Shown: in pieces, positions 39,964 through 49,947 of the stretch | Numbering within the stretch: position 1 is the first letter of the stretch | How the letters are laid out: each line of letters begins with the position of its first letter | NCBI GenBank assembly: GCA_030425145.1 | Contig: JAUHVK010000008.1 | Span: 62,001 to 126,000 of the forward strand | DNA from: Alphaproteobacteria bacterium | GTDB lineage: Bacteria > Pseudomonadota > Alphaproteobacteria > Rhodobacterales > Rhodobacteraceae | DNA: 64,000 bases | Direction: 5' to 3' | The notes under the pieces: model-generated | The model's database searches: none | The model's input: the letters and a program-made list of their open reading frames with translations, nothing else | Told to the model about the DNA's origin: nothing | Program-made: the position numbers and the translations under genes

Positions 39964-40707
39964 TCACACGTGCTGCCCGCCATTCACCTCGATCTCGGTG
40001 CCCGTGACATAGCCACTTTGACCGGAGCACAGGAAGTAGATCACGTCCGCCACTTCGGCGGGCTGACCCAACCGTCGCATCGGCAGCTTCTCGACGATCT
40101 TGTCAGTGCCTTCGCTCAGGATGCTGGTTTCGACCTCACCCGGTGCAATCGCATTCACCCGAACCCCTAAGGGCCCGAAATCATGTGCCATTTCCCGGGT
40201 TAGTGCCGCGAGCGCAGCCTTGGACGTGGCATAGGCGGCCCCTGCAAAAGGATGCACGCGTGATCCGGCAATCGACGTGACGTTCACGATGGCGCCCTGC
40301 GCGGCGGCCAGTTCATCTTTCAACCCGCGCCCCAGCACCACCGAAGCAAAGAAGTTGACGTGAAACACCTTGCCCCAGTCCCGCAGATCGGTGTCGAGCG
40401 TGCTCATCCGTTCGCCCTTGGGGCCTTTTGGCGAGATGCCCGCATTGTTGACCAGCGCATCCAGTCTGCTGCCATCGAGCCGTTCCTTGACGGTGCGCAC
40501 CGCCTCCATCGTCTGTTGCGGATCAGCCAAATCGACCTGGATGTGGTTCCGCTCGCCTCCGGGCCATGGGCAGTTCGGGGAAAAGGCCTGTCGTGAACAA
40601 CTGATCACGCGCCAGCCTTCTGCGGCGAATTTCTTGACGGTGGCGTGGCCGATGCCCCGGCTGGCGCCGGTCAGCAGAAGGGTGCGGGGGTACTCGATAT
40701 CTGACAT
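39964..40707 (-). CDS. SDR family oxidoreductase
   Basis: LLLTGASRGIGHATVKKFAAEGW; NNAGISPKG; YATSKAALAALTREMAHDFGPLGVRVNAIAPGEVET. Confidence 0.93.
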   Translation of the reverse strand: MSDIEYPRTLLLTGASRGIGHATVKKFAAEGWRVISCSRQAFSPNCPWPGGERNHIQVDLADPQQTMEAVRTVKERLDGSRLDALVNNAGISPKGPKGERMSTLDTDLRDWGKVFHVNFFASVVLGRGLKDELAAAQGAIVNVTSIAGSRVHPFAGAAYATSKAALAALTREMAHDFGPLGVRVNAIAPGEVETSILSEGTDKIVEKLPMRRLGQPAEVADVIYFLCSGQSGYVTGTEIEVNGGQHV

Positions 40708-40755
40708 GAAAATCACCCTAGGCTGAGTCGGCCCACGGCGCGAGGTGCAAACGTG

Positions 40756-41334
40756 TCAGGACTGCGCGGAGAAGAACGCAGCGACTTTGGGTTGCAGCCA
40801 TGCCCAGATCTTTGGCGCGCCACGATTGATCTTGGGGCCGATCCGGGCCTCGAACATCTCGTGTGTGACCGCATAGTCGATCCACGAACCCCCGCCAGAG
40901 GCGAGGTTCTGCATCGGCGGCTGCATCCGGTCGAGGGATTTGGCGAATTGCGCCTCGGGTGTTTCGTTGTCTTCGAATTCGTCCCAGAGCGCGCGGAACG
41001 CCTGGGCCTGATCGGTGGGCAAGAGGCCAAAGATGCGGTCGGCGGCGGCAGCTTCCCGCAGGGCCATCGCGTTGGCATCATGGGTGCCAAAGACCGGCGC
41101 ATCACCTGCGTCGATCTCGACGAGATCGTGCAGCAGGAGCATCTTGATCACTTTGCCGGTGTCGAGCGGAGTTTCCGCATGTTCTGCCAGAACCAGCGCA
41201 TAGAGTGCGATGTGCCAGGAATGCTCGGCGCTGTTCTCCATCCGCGTGCCATCGCAGAGCGTTGTGGCGCGGAGCACCGACTTCAACTGGTCGATCTCGT
41301 TCAGGAACGCCATTTGCTGGTCAAGTCGGGTCAT
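40756..41334 (-). CDS. HD domain-containing phosphohydrolase (YfbR-like)
   Basis: RMENSAEHSWHIALYALVLAEH; LLLHDLVEIDAGD. Confidence 0.9.
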   Translation of the reverse strand: MTRLDQQMAFLNEIDQLKSVLRATTLCDGTRMENSAEHSWHIALYALVLAEHAETPLDTGKVIKMLLLHDLVEIDAGDAPVFGTHDANAMALREAAAADRIFGLLPTDQAQAFRALWDEFEDNETPEAQFAKSLDRMQPPMQNLASGGGSWIDYAVTHEMFEARIGPKINRGAPKIWAWLQPKVAAFFSAQS

Positions 41335-41386
41335 GTGGGATCTTGTCTGAGTTTGGAGACGGGCAGACCGCGCGGGTTAGGCGGTC

Positions 41387-41614
41387 TTAGCCCGGTTTCT
41401 GGATCGTGCCTTCGATGCGACCCTTGATGAACGCGCGCGCCTTGCGCTCGGCGAGGCGCACGCGGATCGCAGTCAGGAACGCCTCTTCCAGGGTGGTCGA
41501 GGCCGCGCCGAGTTCGTGCGCGACCTCCATGAAGAAGCGGTCATCGTCGAGATGCTTCATCGCTTTGAGCGTGTCTTCTGCCAGCTTTTCGGCGATGTCA
41601 TTGACCATCGACAT
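41387..41614 (-). CDS. conserved-looking hypothetical protein (75 aa)
   Basis: Fits between co-directional genes; MSMVNDIAEKLAEDTLKAMKHLDDDRFFMEVAHELGAASTTLEEAFLTAIRVRLAERKARAF. Confidence 0.6.
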   Translation of the reverse strand: MSMVNDIAEKLAEDTLKAMKHLDDDRFFMEVAHELGAASTTLEEAFLTAIRVRLAERKARAFIKGRIEGTIQKPG

Positions 41615-41626
41615 GGCGCGTGTTCC

Positions 41627-42280
41627 TCAGCGGCTGTTCTCGGTCAGGCGGCGCTTCACATAGGTGGTCACGTGGTCGATCATCGTGTCCATATGCGGTT
41701 CCTTGAAGAAATGGTCCGCGCCTTCGATCTCGGTATGGGTGACGGTGATGCCCTTTTGTTCGGACAGCTTGTTTACCAAGGCGGTCGTGTCGGCGGGCGG
41801 GGCCACACGGTCGGCGGTGCCGTTGATGATCAGGCCCGAGGACGGGCAGGGGGCCAGGAACGAGAAGTCGTACATGTTGGCGGGCGGGCTGACCGAGATG
41901 AAACCGGTGATCTCGGGGCGACGCATCAGAAGCTGCATGCCGATCCACGCGCCAAAGCTGAAGCCTGCGACCCAGCAATGTTTGGAATTGTTGTTCATCG
42001 ATTGCAGGTAATCGAGCGCGGAGGCCGCGTCGGACAGCTCGCCAATCCCCTGGTCATATTCACCCTGGCTGCGTCCGACGCCGCGGAAGTTGAAGCGCAG
42101 CACGGTGAAGCCCATGTTGTAGAAGGCGTAATGCAGGTTGTAGACAACCTTGTTGTTCATCGTGCCGCCGAACTGAGGGTGCGGGTGCAGGATGATCGCG
42201 ATTGGTGCGTCGCTTTCCTTTTGCGGGTGGTAGCGGCCTTCGAGGCGGCCTTCGGGTCCGGGAAAAATCACCTCGGGCAT
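41627..42280 (-). CDS. alpha/beta hydrolase
   Basis: AIILHPHPQFGGTMNNKVVYNLHYAFYNMGFTVLRFNFRGVGRSQGEYDQG; GFSFGAWIGMQLL. Confidence 0.9.
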   Translation of the reverse strand: MPEVIFPGPEGRLEGRYHPQKESDAPIAIILHPHPQFGGTMNNKVVYNLHYAFYNMGFTVLRFNFRGVGRSQGEYDQGIGELSDAASALDYLQSMNNNSKHCWVAGFSFGAWIGMQLLMRRPEITGFISVSPPANMYDFSFLAPCPSSGLIINGTADRVAPPADTTALVNKLSEQKGITVTHTEIEGADHFFKEPHMDTMIDHVTTYVKRRLTENSR

Positions 42281-42328
42281 AGGCGGTGGTGGCTCCTGAT
42301 TGGGCTCTGGTTCAGCGGTCTGTAAATC

Positions 42329-42365
42329 TTGACAGCTTAACTCAGGCTTCTTAGAACGGTTCTAA
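42329..42365 (+). promoter_or_regulatory. iscR promoter region with Irr-box-like palindrome
   Basis: TTGACA (42329-42334) with TTAGAACGGTTCTAA perfect 15-nt palindrome (42351-42365) over the expected -10. Confidence 0.6.
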
Positions 42366-42454
42366 ATCGGGAAACTTCCCCGAAATGGTTATCCGCACAT
42401 AGGCAATTGCCCCTGCAAGGTCAATTGTGTCGCAAGGGCGTTTGGGAGGCGGCC

Positions 42455-42913
42455 ATGAAACTGAGTACGAAAGGTCGGTACGCGATGGTCGCTTTGGCGG
42501 ACATTGCCTTGCAGCCGGACGGCACGCTGGTGACCCTGGGCGACATCGCGCAGCGGCAGGATATTTCCTTGCCCTATCTTGAGCAGCTTTTCGTCAAACT
42601 GCGCCGGGCTGGCCTTGTGACTTCGGTGCGGGGGCCGGGTGGCGGGTACCGGTTGGCCAAGTCACCGAACGACATTCGTGTGGTCGATGTGCTGGGCGCG
42701 GTCGATGAGACGGTGGACGCCATGCATAAAGGTGCGGGCGCGTCGGGCGGGTTGTCGGGCAGCCGCGCGCAATCCATGACCAATCGCCTGTGGGAGGGTC
42801 TGTCGGCGCATGTCTATGTGTTCCTGCACCAGACCCGGTTGTCGGATGTTGTGGGCAACACGCTGGCGCCCTGTCCGGCGGTGCCGAACCTTTTCGCCGT
42901 GGTGGATGACTGA
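42455..42913 (+). CDS. iscR: Rrf2 family Fe-S regulator IscR
   Basis: MKLSTKGRYAMVALADIALQPDGTLVTLGDIAQRQDISLPYLEQLFVKLRRAGLVTSVRGPGGGYRLAK; heads the SUF cluster. Confidence 0.92.
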   Translation: MKLSTKGRYAMVALADIALQPDGTLVTLGDIAQRQDISLPYLEQLFVKLRRAGLVTSVRGPGGGYRLAKSPNDIRVVDVLGAVDETVDAMHKGAGASGGLSGSRAQSMTNRLWEGLSAHVYVFLHQTRLSDVVGNTLAPCPAVPNLFAVVDD

Positions 42914-42916
42914 TGG

Positions 42917-43011
42917 GATCGCATTGGCTGCGCCAATCCGATGTTGTGGGGGCGCTGCCCCCTTTTGGCCTGCGGCCAATTCACCCCCGAAGTATTTCTG
43001 AACCAGAGAAG
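42917..43011 (+). repeat. structured intergenic repeat, copy B
   Basis: ATTGGCTGCGCCAAT, GGGGGCGCTGCCCCC, TTGGCC-TGC-GGCCAA, CCCCCGAAGTATTTCTGAACCAGAGAAG; compare 9101-9194. Confidence 0.75.
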
Positions 43012-43026
43012 CCGGGAGAGCTTTGA

Positions 43027-44070
43027 GTGGCGCGCGTCTATCTCGATCATAATGCGACGACGCCGCTGCGGGCAGAGGCGCGCGACGCGATGATCGCGGC
43101 GATGGATGTCGCGGGGAATCCGTCCTCGGTCCATGCCGAGGGACGTGCGGCCAAGGGGCTGGTCGAGCGCGCCCGCGCGCAGGTGGCGACGGCCTTTGGT
43201 GCTGATGGCGCGGATGTGGTGTTTGTGTCGGGTGCCACGGAGGCGGCGGCGTTGGCCTGTGCCGGGCGCGGGTTGCTGGGGGCAGAGGTCGAGCATGACG
43301 CTGTGAGGGCGTGGGTGGATCCGGTTTTGCCGGTGGATGCGCAGGGTCAGGTTGCCGTGACCGAGCCGGCGCGGTCTGTATTGCAACTGGCAAATTCCGA
43401 AACCGGGATTGTGCAGGATCTGCCGCAGGGGTTGGCGGTGGTGGATGCGACTCAGGCTTTTGGCAAGCTGCCGGTGGCGTTCAACTGGCTTGGCTGCGAG
43501 ATGGCGTTGATCTCGGCGCATAAGCTGGGTGGGCCGAAAGGAATTGGTGCGCTGGTGATGAAGCGCGGGACCGATCTGGCGGCGCAAATTCGTGGCGGCG
43601 GTCAGGAGATGGGGCGCCGGTCGGGTACGGAGAACGTGATCGGGATCGCCGGATTTGGTGCGGCGGCGGAGGCGGCGGCGCGGGATCTGGAGGCCGGGGT
43701 CTGGGGTCGGGTCGAAAAACTTAGAAACATTCTAGATTCAGCTATTGAGGCTGCCGCAAAAGAGACTATTTTTGTCGGGAAAGATGTGAGGCGCCTGCCG
43801 AACACCACCTGTTTCGCGACCCCCGGCTGGAAAGGGGAAACTCAGGTGATGCAGATGGATCTCGCCGGTTTTGCGATCAGCGCCGGGTCTGCCTGTTCCA
43901 GCGGTAAGGTGAAAGCCAGCGCGGTGTTGACCGCGATGGGGTTCGATACGGTCACCGCCAGCAGCGCGATCCGCGTGTCGCTGGGGCCGCAGACAACCGA
44001 AGACGATGTGATGAGGTTCGCCGAGACGTGGCGGACCAAATGGGAAAAACACCGCGCGCGGGCCGCGTGA
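43027..44070 (+). CDS. cysteine desulfurase (NifS/IscS class V aminotransferase)
   Basis: ARVYLDHNATTPLRAEARDAM; ALISAHKLGGPKGIGAL; ISAGSACSSGKVKASAVL; GTG start. Confidence 0.94.
   Translation: MARVYLDHNATTPLRAEARDAMIAAMDVAGNPSSVHAEGRAAKGLVERARAQVATAFGADGADVVFVSGATEAAALACAGRGLLGAEVEHDAVRAWVDPVLPVDAQGQVAVTEPARSVLQLANSETGIVQDLPQGLAVVDATQAFGKLPVAFNWLGCEMALISAHKLGGPKGIGALVMKRGTDLAAQIRGGGQEMGRRSGTENVIGIAGFGAAAEAAARDLEAGVWGRVEKLRNILDSAIEAAAKETIFVGKDVRRLPNTTCFATPGWKGETQVMQMDLAGFAISAGSACSSGKVKASAVLTAMGFDTVTASSAIRVSLGPQTTEDDVMRFAETWRTKWEKHRARAA
43723..43737 (+). promoter_or_regulatory. Irr-box-like motif inside the cysteine desulfurase CDS
   Basis: The motif TTAGAAACATTCTAG starts near 43721; AT-rich local codon patch; ~370 nt upstream of sufB. 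Confidence 0.35.
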
Positions 44071-44093
44071 GAGAATAACACAGGGGTGCAAGC

Positions 44094-45617
44094 ATGGCTG
44101 CTTTGGATAACGTGACCGTCAAGGAAGGCGTGGATCAGGAGACCGTCGATGCGGTACGCCAGGTCGGTGGCACGTATAAATACGGCTGGGAAACCGATAT
44201 CGAGATGGAATACGCCCCCAAGGGGCTGACGCCGGACATCGTGCGGTTGATCTCGGAAAAGAACGAAGAGCCGGAATGGATGACCGAGTGGCGTCTTCAG
44301 GCCTATGAGCGGTGGTTGCAGAAGGAAGAGCCGACCTGGGCGATGGTCGATTACCCCGAGATCGACTTTCAGGACCAGTATTACTATGCGCGTCCCAAGA
44401 GCATGGAGACGAAGCCAAAGTCGCTCGACGAGGTCGATCCCAAGCTGCTCGCGACCTATGAAAAGCTGGGCATTCCGCTCAAGGAGCAGATGATCCTTGC
44501 CGGTGTCGAAGGGGCCGAGGATGCGCCTGCCGAGGGCCGCAAGGTGGCGGTCGATGCGGTGTTCGATTCGGTCTCTGTGGGCACGACCTTCCAGAAAGAA
44601 CTGAAGGAGGCGGGCGTGATCTTCTGCTCGATCTCGGAGGCGATCAAGGAGCATCCGGAGCTGGTGAAGAAATATCTCGGCTCGGTCGTGCCGGTGTCGG
44701 ACAACTTCTATGCGACGCTGAACAGTGCCGTGTTCTCGGACGGGTCATTTGTCTATGTGCCGCCGGGTGTGCGCTGCCCGATGGAGCTGTCGACCTATTT
44801 CCGTATCAACGCCGAAAACACCGGTCAGTTCGAACGCACGCTGATCATTGCCGACAAGGGCTCGTATGTGTCCTATCTCGAAGGCTGTACCGCTCCGCAG
44901 CGCGATGTCGCGCAGCTGCACGCGGCTGTTGTCGAGATCATCGTCGAGGAAGATGCGGAGGTGAAATACTCCACCGTTCAGAACTGGTTCCCGGGCGACG
45001 AGAACGGCAAGGGTGGCATCTACAACTTTGTGACCAAGCGCGCCGATTGCCGGGGTGATCGGGCCAAGGTAATGTGGACCCAGGTCGAGACCGGCTCTGC
45101 GGTGACCTGGAAATACCCGTCCTGCATCCTGCGCGGCGATGACAGCCAAGGCGAGTTCTATTCGATCGCCATCGCCAACAACTACCAGCAAGCCGATACC
45201 GGCACCAAGATGATCCATCTGGGCAAGAACACCAAATCCCGGATCGTGTCGAAGGGTATCAGCGCGGGCAAGGCGCAGAACACCTATCGGGGGCTCGTGT
45301 CGATGCACCCGAAGGCGAAGAACAGCCGCAACTATACGCAGTGCGACAGCTTGCTGATCGGCGACAAGTGCGGGGCGCATACGGTTCCGTATATCGAGGT
45401 GAAGAACAACTCGAGCCGCGTCGAGCATGAGGCCACCACCTCCAAGGTGGATGACGATCAGCTGTTCTACTGCCGCCAACGTGGTATGGACGAAGAAGAG
45501 GCCGTGGCACTGGTGGTCAACGGGTTCTGCCGCGACGTGTTGCAGGCGCTGCCGATGGAGTTCGCCATGGAAGCGCAGCAGCTTGTGGCGATCTCGCTTG
45601 AAGGTTCTGTGGGGTAA
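44094..45617 (+). CDS. sufB: Fe-S cluster assembly protein SufB
   Basis: [20 protein letters not shown]...[34 protein letters not shown]...[25 protein letters not shown]. Confidence 0.98.
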   Translation: MAALDNVTVKEGVDQETVDAVRQVGGTYKYGWETDIEMEYAPKGLTPDIVRLISEKNEEPEWMTEWRLQAYERWLQKEEPTWAMVDYPEIDFQDQYYYARPKSMETKPKSLDEVDPKLLATYEKLGIPLKEQMILAGVEGAEDAPAEGRKVAVDAVFDSVSVGTTFQKELKEAGVIFCSISEAIKEHPELVKKYLGSVVPVSDNFYATLNSAVFSDGSFVYVPPGVRCPMELSTYFRINAENTGQFERTLIIADKGSYVSYLEGCTAPQRDVAQLHAAVVEIIVEEDAEVKYSTVQNWFPGDENGKGGIYNFVTKRADCRGDRAKVMWTQVETGSAVTWKYPSCILRGDDSQGEFYSIAIANNYQQADTGTKMIHLGKNTKSRIVSKGISAGKAQNTYRGLVSMHPKAKNSRNYTQCDSLLIGDKCGAHTVPYIEVKNNSSRVEHEATTSKVDDDQLFYCRQRGMDEEEAVALVVNGFCRDVLQALPMEFAMEAQQLVAISLEGSVG

Positions 45618-45653
45618 AGGCGGGCTGGCCCGTCTTCAGAGTTATGACCGATC

Positions 45654-46001
45654 ATGGCGCTCAGTTTTCCGGCACTTGCACCGATTGTTTTACTGTCGGT
45701 GTCCAACGTCTTCATGACGTTGGCCTGGTATGGGCATCTGAAATTCAAGAGCGCTCCCCTGCTGGCGGTGATCCTGATCAGCTGGGGGATTGCGCTGTTC
45801 GAGTACTGCCTTGCGGTTCCGGCCAACCGGATCGGGCACGAGGTTTATTCGGCCGCGCAGCTCAAGACCATTCAGGAGATCATCACGCTGGTGGTCTTCG
45901 TCGGCTTCTCGGTGCTGTACCTCAAGGAAAGCATCACCGTGAACACGCTGATCGGTTTCGCATTCATCGCGGTGGGCGCGGGTTTCGTGTTCCGGGGGTA
46001 G
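45654..46001 (+). CDS. DUF486 (DMT-like) membrane protein
   Basis: SNVFMTLAWYGHLKFKSAPLLAVILISWGIALFEYCLAVPANRIGHEVYSAAQLKTIQEIITLVVF. Confidence 0.9.
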   Translation: MALSFPALAPIVLLSVSNVFMTLAWYGHLKFKSAPLLAVILISWGIALFEYCLAVPANRIGHEVYSAAQLKTIQEIITLVVFVGFSVLYLKESITVNTLIGFAFIAVGAGFVFRG

Positions 46002-46005
46002 CGTG

Positions 46006-46176
46006 ATGTGGGTGGCGATCCTGACCACCTCGCTGATGACGGGGGTATTCTGCGCTGGTTTCGCGCTTGTCATTGATGTGGTGACAGAGGCGTTGAGCCT
46101 CTGGTCTGTGGTCGCATTGGCGTTTGTTTCTGGGTTCTGCGGCTCTTTGGCCGCGCAAGTTGTTTTGAAGAGGTAG
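46006..46176 (+). CDS. small membrane protein (56 aa), absent from the supplied ORF track
   Basis: [56 protein letters not shown]; fills the gap between DUF486 and YbjQ. Confidence 0.6.
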   Translation: MWVAILTTSLMTGVFCAGFALVIDVVTEALSLWSVVALAFVSGFCGSLAAQVVLKR

Positions 46177-46178
46177 TC

Positions 46179-46499
46179 ATGATCGTAACAACAACCAACA
46201 GCATCGAAGGCCAGAAGATCCTTGAATACAAAGGGATCGTTGTGGGTGAAGCGATCATGGGGGCCAATGTGGTCCGCGACGTGTTTGCGTCGATCACCGA
46301 TATCGTAGGTGGTCGCTCGGGTGCTTATGAGGCCAAGTTGCAGGATGCGCGCGACGTGGCGCTGCGTGAGCTGGAGCAGCGCGCAGTGGCGCTGGGGGCC
46401 AATGCGGTTGTTGGCGTCGATCTCGACTACGAGGTGGTTGGAAATTCGATGCTGATGGTCTCGGCCAGCGGCACTGCCGTACTGACGGATCGAGGCTAG
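46179..46499 (+). CDS. YbjQ family (heavy-metal-binding-like) protein
   Basis: [51 protein letters not shown]. Confidence 0.92.
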   Translation: MIVTTTNSIEGQKILEYKGIVVGEAIMGANVVRDVFASITDIVGGRSGAYEAKLQDARDVALRELEQRAVALGANAVVGVDLDYEVVGNSMLMVSASGTAVLTDRG

Positions 46500-46505
46500 G
46501 ACCGG

Positions 46506-47375
46506 ATGTCGGGTGAGGGATATACGCGGCTGAGGCTCTTGCATGAGCTGCTGGAGCCAGAGCGGCTGATCGAGATCGTGGATGTTGGGGCGAACCCGAT
46601 TTCTGCGCCCGATTATCAGCCGCTCTATGCTGCCGGGTATGCCCGCGTGACCGGGTTTGAGCCGCAGGAGGCCGCCTTCAAGGCGCTGGAGCCGATGCAG
46701 TCGGACACCGCCCGGTTCTTCCCCTTTGCGGTGGGGGATGGGACTGACCGCGAGCTTAAGGTCTGCAAGACATCTGGATTCACGTCGCTTCTTGAGCCGA
46801 ACATCAAGACCTTCGATTTTCTGGGCCGTTACCACCGCGCGGGGCGCGTGCTGGAGCGGATCGAGATGCCGACCAAGCGGCTCGATGACATTGAGGGGCT
46901 GGGGCAGGTCGATTTCCTGAAGATCGATATTCAGGGCGGTGAAGTGGATGTGTTCAACAATGCACGCGAGGCGTTGAAGACGTGTACTGCGGTGATGACC
47001 GAAGTGGCGTTTGTGCCGCTATACGAGGACCAGCCGTTGATCGACACGCAGATGGCTGTGATGCGCGAGCTGGAATTCCAACTGCACAAGTTCATGTTTG
47101 TGAAGTCGATCCCGATTTCATCGAGACTGGAGGGAGCAACCCTTCCGAACAAGGTGTCGCGCAACCAGTTGATCGACGGCGATGCGGTGTTCATCCGCGA
47201 TCTGTTCGATCTGGGCGAGGTGTCCGACGAAAGACTGAAACATCTCGCACTGCTGGCGGAGGGCTGTTTCCGCAGCCCGGATCTGGTGGTGCGGTGCCTG
47301 TCGCTTCTGGTGGAGCGGGGCAGGATCACAGCGGCGGATTGCGCCGCCTACCTGACTGAATTGGAACATGCGTGA
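46506..47375 (+). CDS. FkbM family methyltransferase
   Basis: IEIVDVGANPISAPDYQPLYAAGYARVTGFEPQEAAF; VDFLKIDIQGGEVDVFNNAREAL. Confidence 0.85.
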   Translation: MSGEGYTRLRLLHELLEPERLIEIVDVGANPISAPDYQPLYAAGYARVTGFEPQEAAFKALEPMQSDTARFFPFAVGDGTDRELKVCKTSGFTSLLEPNIKTFDFLGRYHRAGRVLERIEMPTKRLDDIEGLGQVDFLKIDIQGGEVDVFNNAREALKTCTAVMTEVAFVPLYEDQPLIDTQMAVMRELEFQLHKFMFVKSIPISSRLEGATLPNKVSRNQLIDGDAVFIRDLFDLGEVSDERLKHLALLAEGCFRSPDLVVRCLSLLVERGRITAADCAAYLTELEHA

Positions 47376-47406
47376 CTCCGGAACATCTGGGCGCGCCAAA
47401 GGAAAA

Positions 47407-48174
47407 ATGGGAAAAGACATGCTGGAAATCAAAAACTTGCACGTTCAGCTTGAGGAAGAAGACAAACAGATCCTCAAAGGGGTGAACCTGACGGTCGAAG
47501 CGGGCAAAGTGCACGCGATCATGGGGCCGAACGGCTCTGGTAAGTCGACGCTGTCTTACGTGCTGTCCGGTAAGGATGGCTATGAGGTGACCGAGGGCTC
47601 GGCAACGCTTGAGGGTGAGGACATCCTTGAGATGGAACCCGAAGAGCGCGCGGCGGCGGGTGTCTTTCTTGCGTTCCAGTATCCGGTGGAAATTCCGGGT
47701 GTCGGCAACATGACCTTCCTGCGCACCGCTGTGAACGCACAGCGCAAGGCGCGCGGCGAAGAGGAAATGTCGGCGAGCGAATTCCTGAAGGTCGTGCGCG
47801 CAAAGGCGAAGGACCTGAAGATCGACGCCGATATGCTCAAGCGTCCGGTCAATGTGGGCTTCTCGGGCGGTGAGAAGAAGCGCAACGAAATCCTCCAGAT
47901 GGCGATGCTGGAGCCGAAGATGTGCATCCTCGATGAGACCGACTCGGGTCTGGACGTGGACGCGATGAAGCTGGTGGCAGAGGGCGTGAACGCGCTGCGC
48001 GACGAAGGCCGTGGTTTCCTTGTCATCACGCACTACCAGCGTCTGCTGGACCACATTCAGCCGGACGTGGTGCACATCATGGCGGATGGCCGGATCGTCA
48101 AGACCGGTGGTCCCGAGCTGGCGCTTGAGGTCGAAAACAACGGTTATGCGGACATTCTCGCGGAGGCGGTGTAA
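47407..48174 (+). CDS. sufC: Fe-S cluster assembly ATPase SufC
   Basis: MLEIKNLHVQLEEEDKQILKGVNLTVEAGKVHAIMGPNGSGKSTLSYVLSGKDGY; start could be 47407 or 47419. Confidence 0.96.
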   Translation: MGKDMLEIKNLHVQLEEEDKQILKGVNLTVEAGKVHAIMGPNGSGKSTLSYVLSGKDGYEVTEGSATLEGEDILEMEPEERAAAGVFLAFQYPVEIPGVGNMTFLRTAVNAQRKARGEEEMSASEFLKVVRAKAKDLKIDADMLKRPVNVGFSGGEKKRNEILQMAMLEPKMCILDETDSGLDVDAMKLVAEGVNALRDEGRGFLVITHYQRLLDHIQPDVVHIMADGRIVKTGGPELALEVENNGYADILAEAV

Positions 48175-49451
48175 TGGCTTTGCCGCAGATCAAACAGGAC
48201 GCTACCGACGCGCGGCTTGCCGCGCTGGAGATGCCGCAGGGCGGCTGGTCGAAGGCGGCGCGTGACGAGGCACTGGCCCGCGTGCGCAGCATGGGGTTGC
48301 CGAACGGTCGTGACGAGTATTGGAAATACACCCGGCCTGACACTCTGGTGCAGCCGGACGCCCCCAAGGCGGCGCTGCTGGAGTCGGACGAAGCGCCGAT
48401 TTTTGGCGAAGTAGACCGCCTGAAGGTCGTTTTCGTCGACGGTGTGTTCAGCGCCGAGGAATCGGATGATCTGGTGATGGAGCATGTCAGCATCGACCGT
48501 CTGGCCGATGCGTCCGACATCCATTGGGCCAAAGACGTCTATGGTGTGCTAGAGGCGCACGGGCAGGTTCCGGTGCAGCGGCCTTTGGCGTCGCTGAACA
48601 CGGCGTTTGCCACGGATGGTGTGCTGATCCATGTCTCCGGCAAAGCGCCGAAGCCGATCAGCCTGATCTATCGCCATGCGTCCGAGACATCCGACGCGAT
48701 CCTGCACCATGTGGTGAAGATCGATTCCGGCGCAGAGCTGACGCTGCTGGAAAACGGTCCTGCTGCTGCGCGGTTCAACAAGTGCTTGGAAGTTGAGATC
48801 GCCGATGGCGGCGTGTTCCACCACATCCGTGCTCAGGGCCGCGACCACGAGCGCCGTGCTGCAACCGCGATTTTCACCCGTTTGGGTGAGGAATCGGTGT
48901 TCAAGTCGTTCACACTGACCGCCAATGGCGTTCTGACTCGCAACGAGTGTGTGATCGAACTGACCGGCGACAATGCGGTGGCCCACGTGGCCGGAGCCTG
49001 TGTCGGCGATGGCGATTTCCATCATGATGACACTGTGTTCATCACCCATGACGCCCTGAACTGCGAAAGCCGTCAGGTGTTCAAGAAGGTGCTGCGCAAC
49101 GGGGCGACGGGCGTGTTCCAGGGCAAGATCCTTGTGAAGGAAGGCGCGCAGAAAACCGATGGCTATCAGATCAGCCAGTCGCTGCTGCTGGATGAGGACA
49201 GCCAGTTCCTCGCCAAGCCGGAGCTTGAGATCTACGCCGATGACGTGGCCTGTTCGCATGGCTCGACATCCGGTGCGATCGACGAGGACGGCCTGTTCTA
49301 TCTGCGCTCGCGCGGGATCGAAGAGGGGCCGGCGACGGACCTTCTGACCATCGCCTTCCTTGCCGAAGCAGTGATGGAGATCGAGGACGAGTCGCTTCAG
49401 GAAGAGATCAACAGCCGCGTTGAGGCGTGGTTGACGCGGCGTCGCGGCTGA
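48174..49451 (+). CDS. sufD: Fe-S cluster assembly protein SufD
   Basis: FQGKILVKEGAQKTDGYQISQSLLLDEDSQFLAKPELEIYADDVACSHGSTSGAIDEDGLFYLRSRGI. Confidence 0.96.
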   Translation: MALPQIKQDATDARLAALEMPQGGWSKAARDEALARVRSMGLPNGRDEYWKYTRPDTLVQPDAPKAALLESDEAPIFGEVDRLKVVFVDGVFSAEESDDLVMEHVSIDRLADASDIHWAKDVYGVLEAHGQVPVQRPLASLNTAFATDGVLIHVSGKAPKPISLIYRHASETSDAILHHVVKIDSGAELTLLENGPAAARFNKCLEVEIADGGVFHHIRAQGRDHERRAATAIFTRLGEESVFKSFTLTANGVLTRNECVIELTGDNAVAHVAGACVGDGDFHHDDTVFITHDALNCESRQVFKKVLRNGATGVFQGKILVKEGAQKTDGYQISQSLLLDEDSQFLAKPELEIYADDVACSHGSTSGAIDEDGLFYLRSRGIEEGPATDLLTIAFLAEAVMEIEDESLQEEINSRVEAWLTRRRG

Positions 49452-49458
49452 TCTCGGG

Positions 49459-49947
49459 ATGCCGTTTACGCAGGATATCGCGGCCACGTATCGGGGGCCG
49501 GGCAAGGTTGTGCGCAGACTGGCCGCCGCCGGACCGCGCGAGGACCGTGCCCTGGCCATCTTGATGGGGGCCTGCGTGATCCTGTTTGTGGCGCGCTGGC
49601 CTGCGCTGGCGCGTCAGGCGCATCTGGAAGGTCTTGAGCTTAACATGCTCTTGGGCGCGACATTGATGGCGACGGTGTTTCTCGCACCGCTGCTGATCTA
49701 CACGCTGGCTTTTGTTGCGCATCTGATTGCCCGGGCAGTGGGCGGTAAGGGGCCATCGTACAACGCTCGGATCGCGCTGTTCTGGAGCCTTCTGGCTTCG
49801 TCGCCGCTGATTCTGCTCAATGGGCTGGTGGCGGGCTATATCGGTGCGGGGATTCAGCTGACCATCGTCGGGCTTATCTGGTTCTGCATTTTCATGTGGT
49901 TCTGGCTTGCCAGCATGCTTGCCCTCTATCGTGAGGGCGCGGCGTGA
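49459..49947 (+). CDS. YIP1-like membrane protein
   Basis: Four TM-like segments; operonic between sufD and sufS. Confidence 0.65.
   Translation: MPFTQDIAATYRGPGKVVRRLAAAGPREDRALAILMGACVILFVARWPALARQAHLEGLELNMLLGATLMATVFLAPLLIYTLAFVAHLIARAVGGKGPSYNARIALFWSLLASSPLILLNGLVAGYIGAGIQLTIVGLIWFCIFMWFWLASMLALYREGAA

Noticed and set aside
45690-46835. 381-aa minus-strand ORF opposite DUF486/YbjQ/FkbM
   Set aside because: The three + strand genes have family signatures; this ORF has none.
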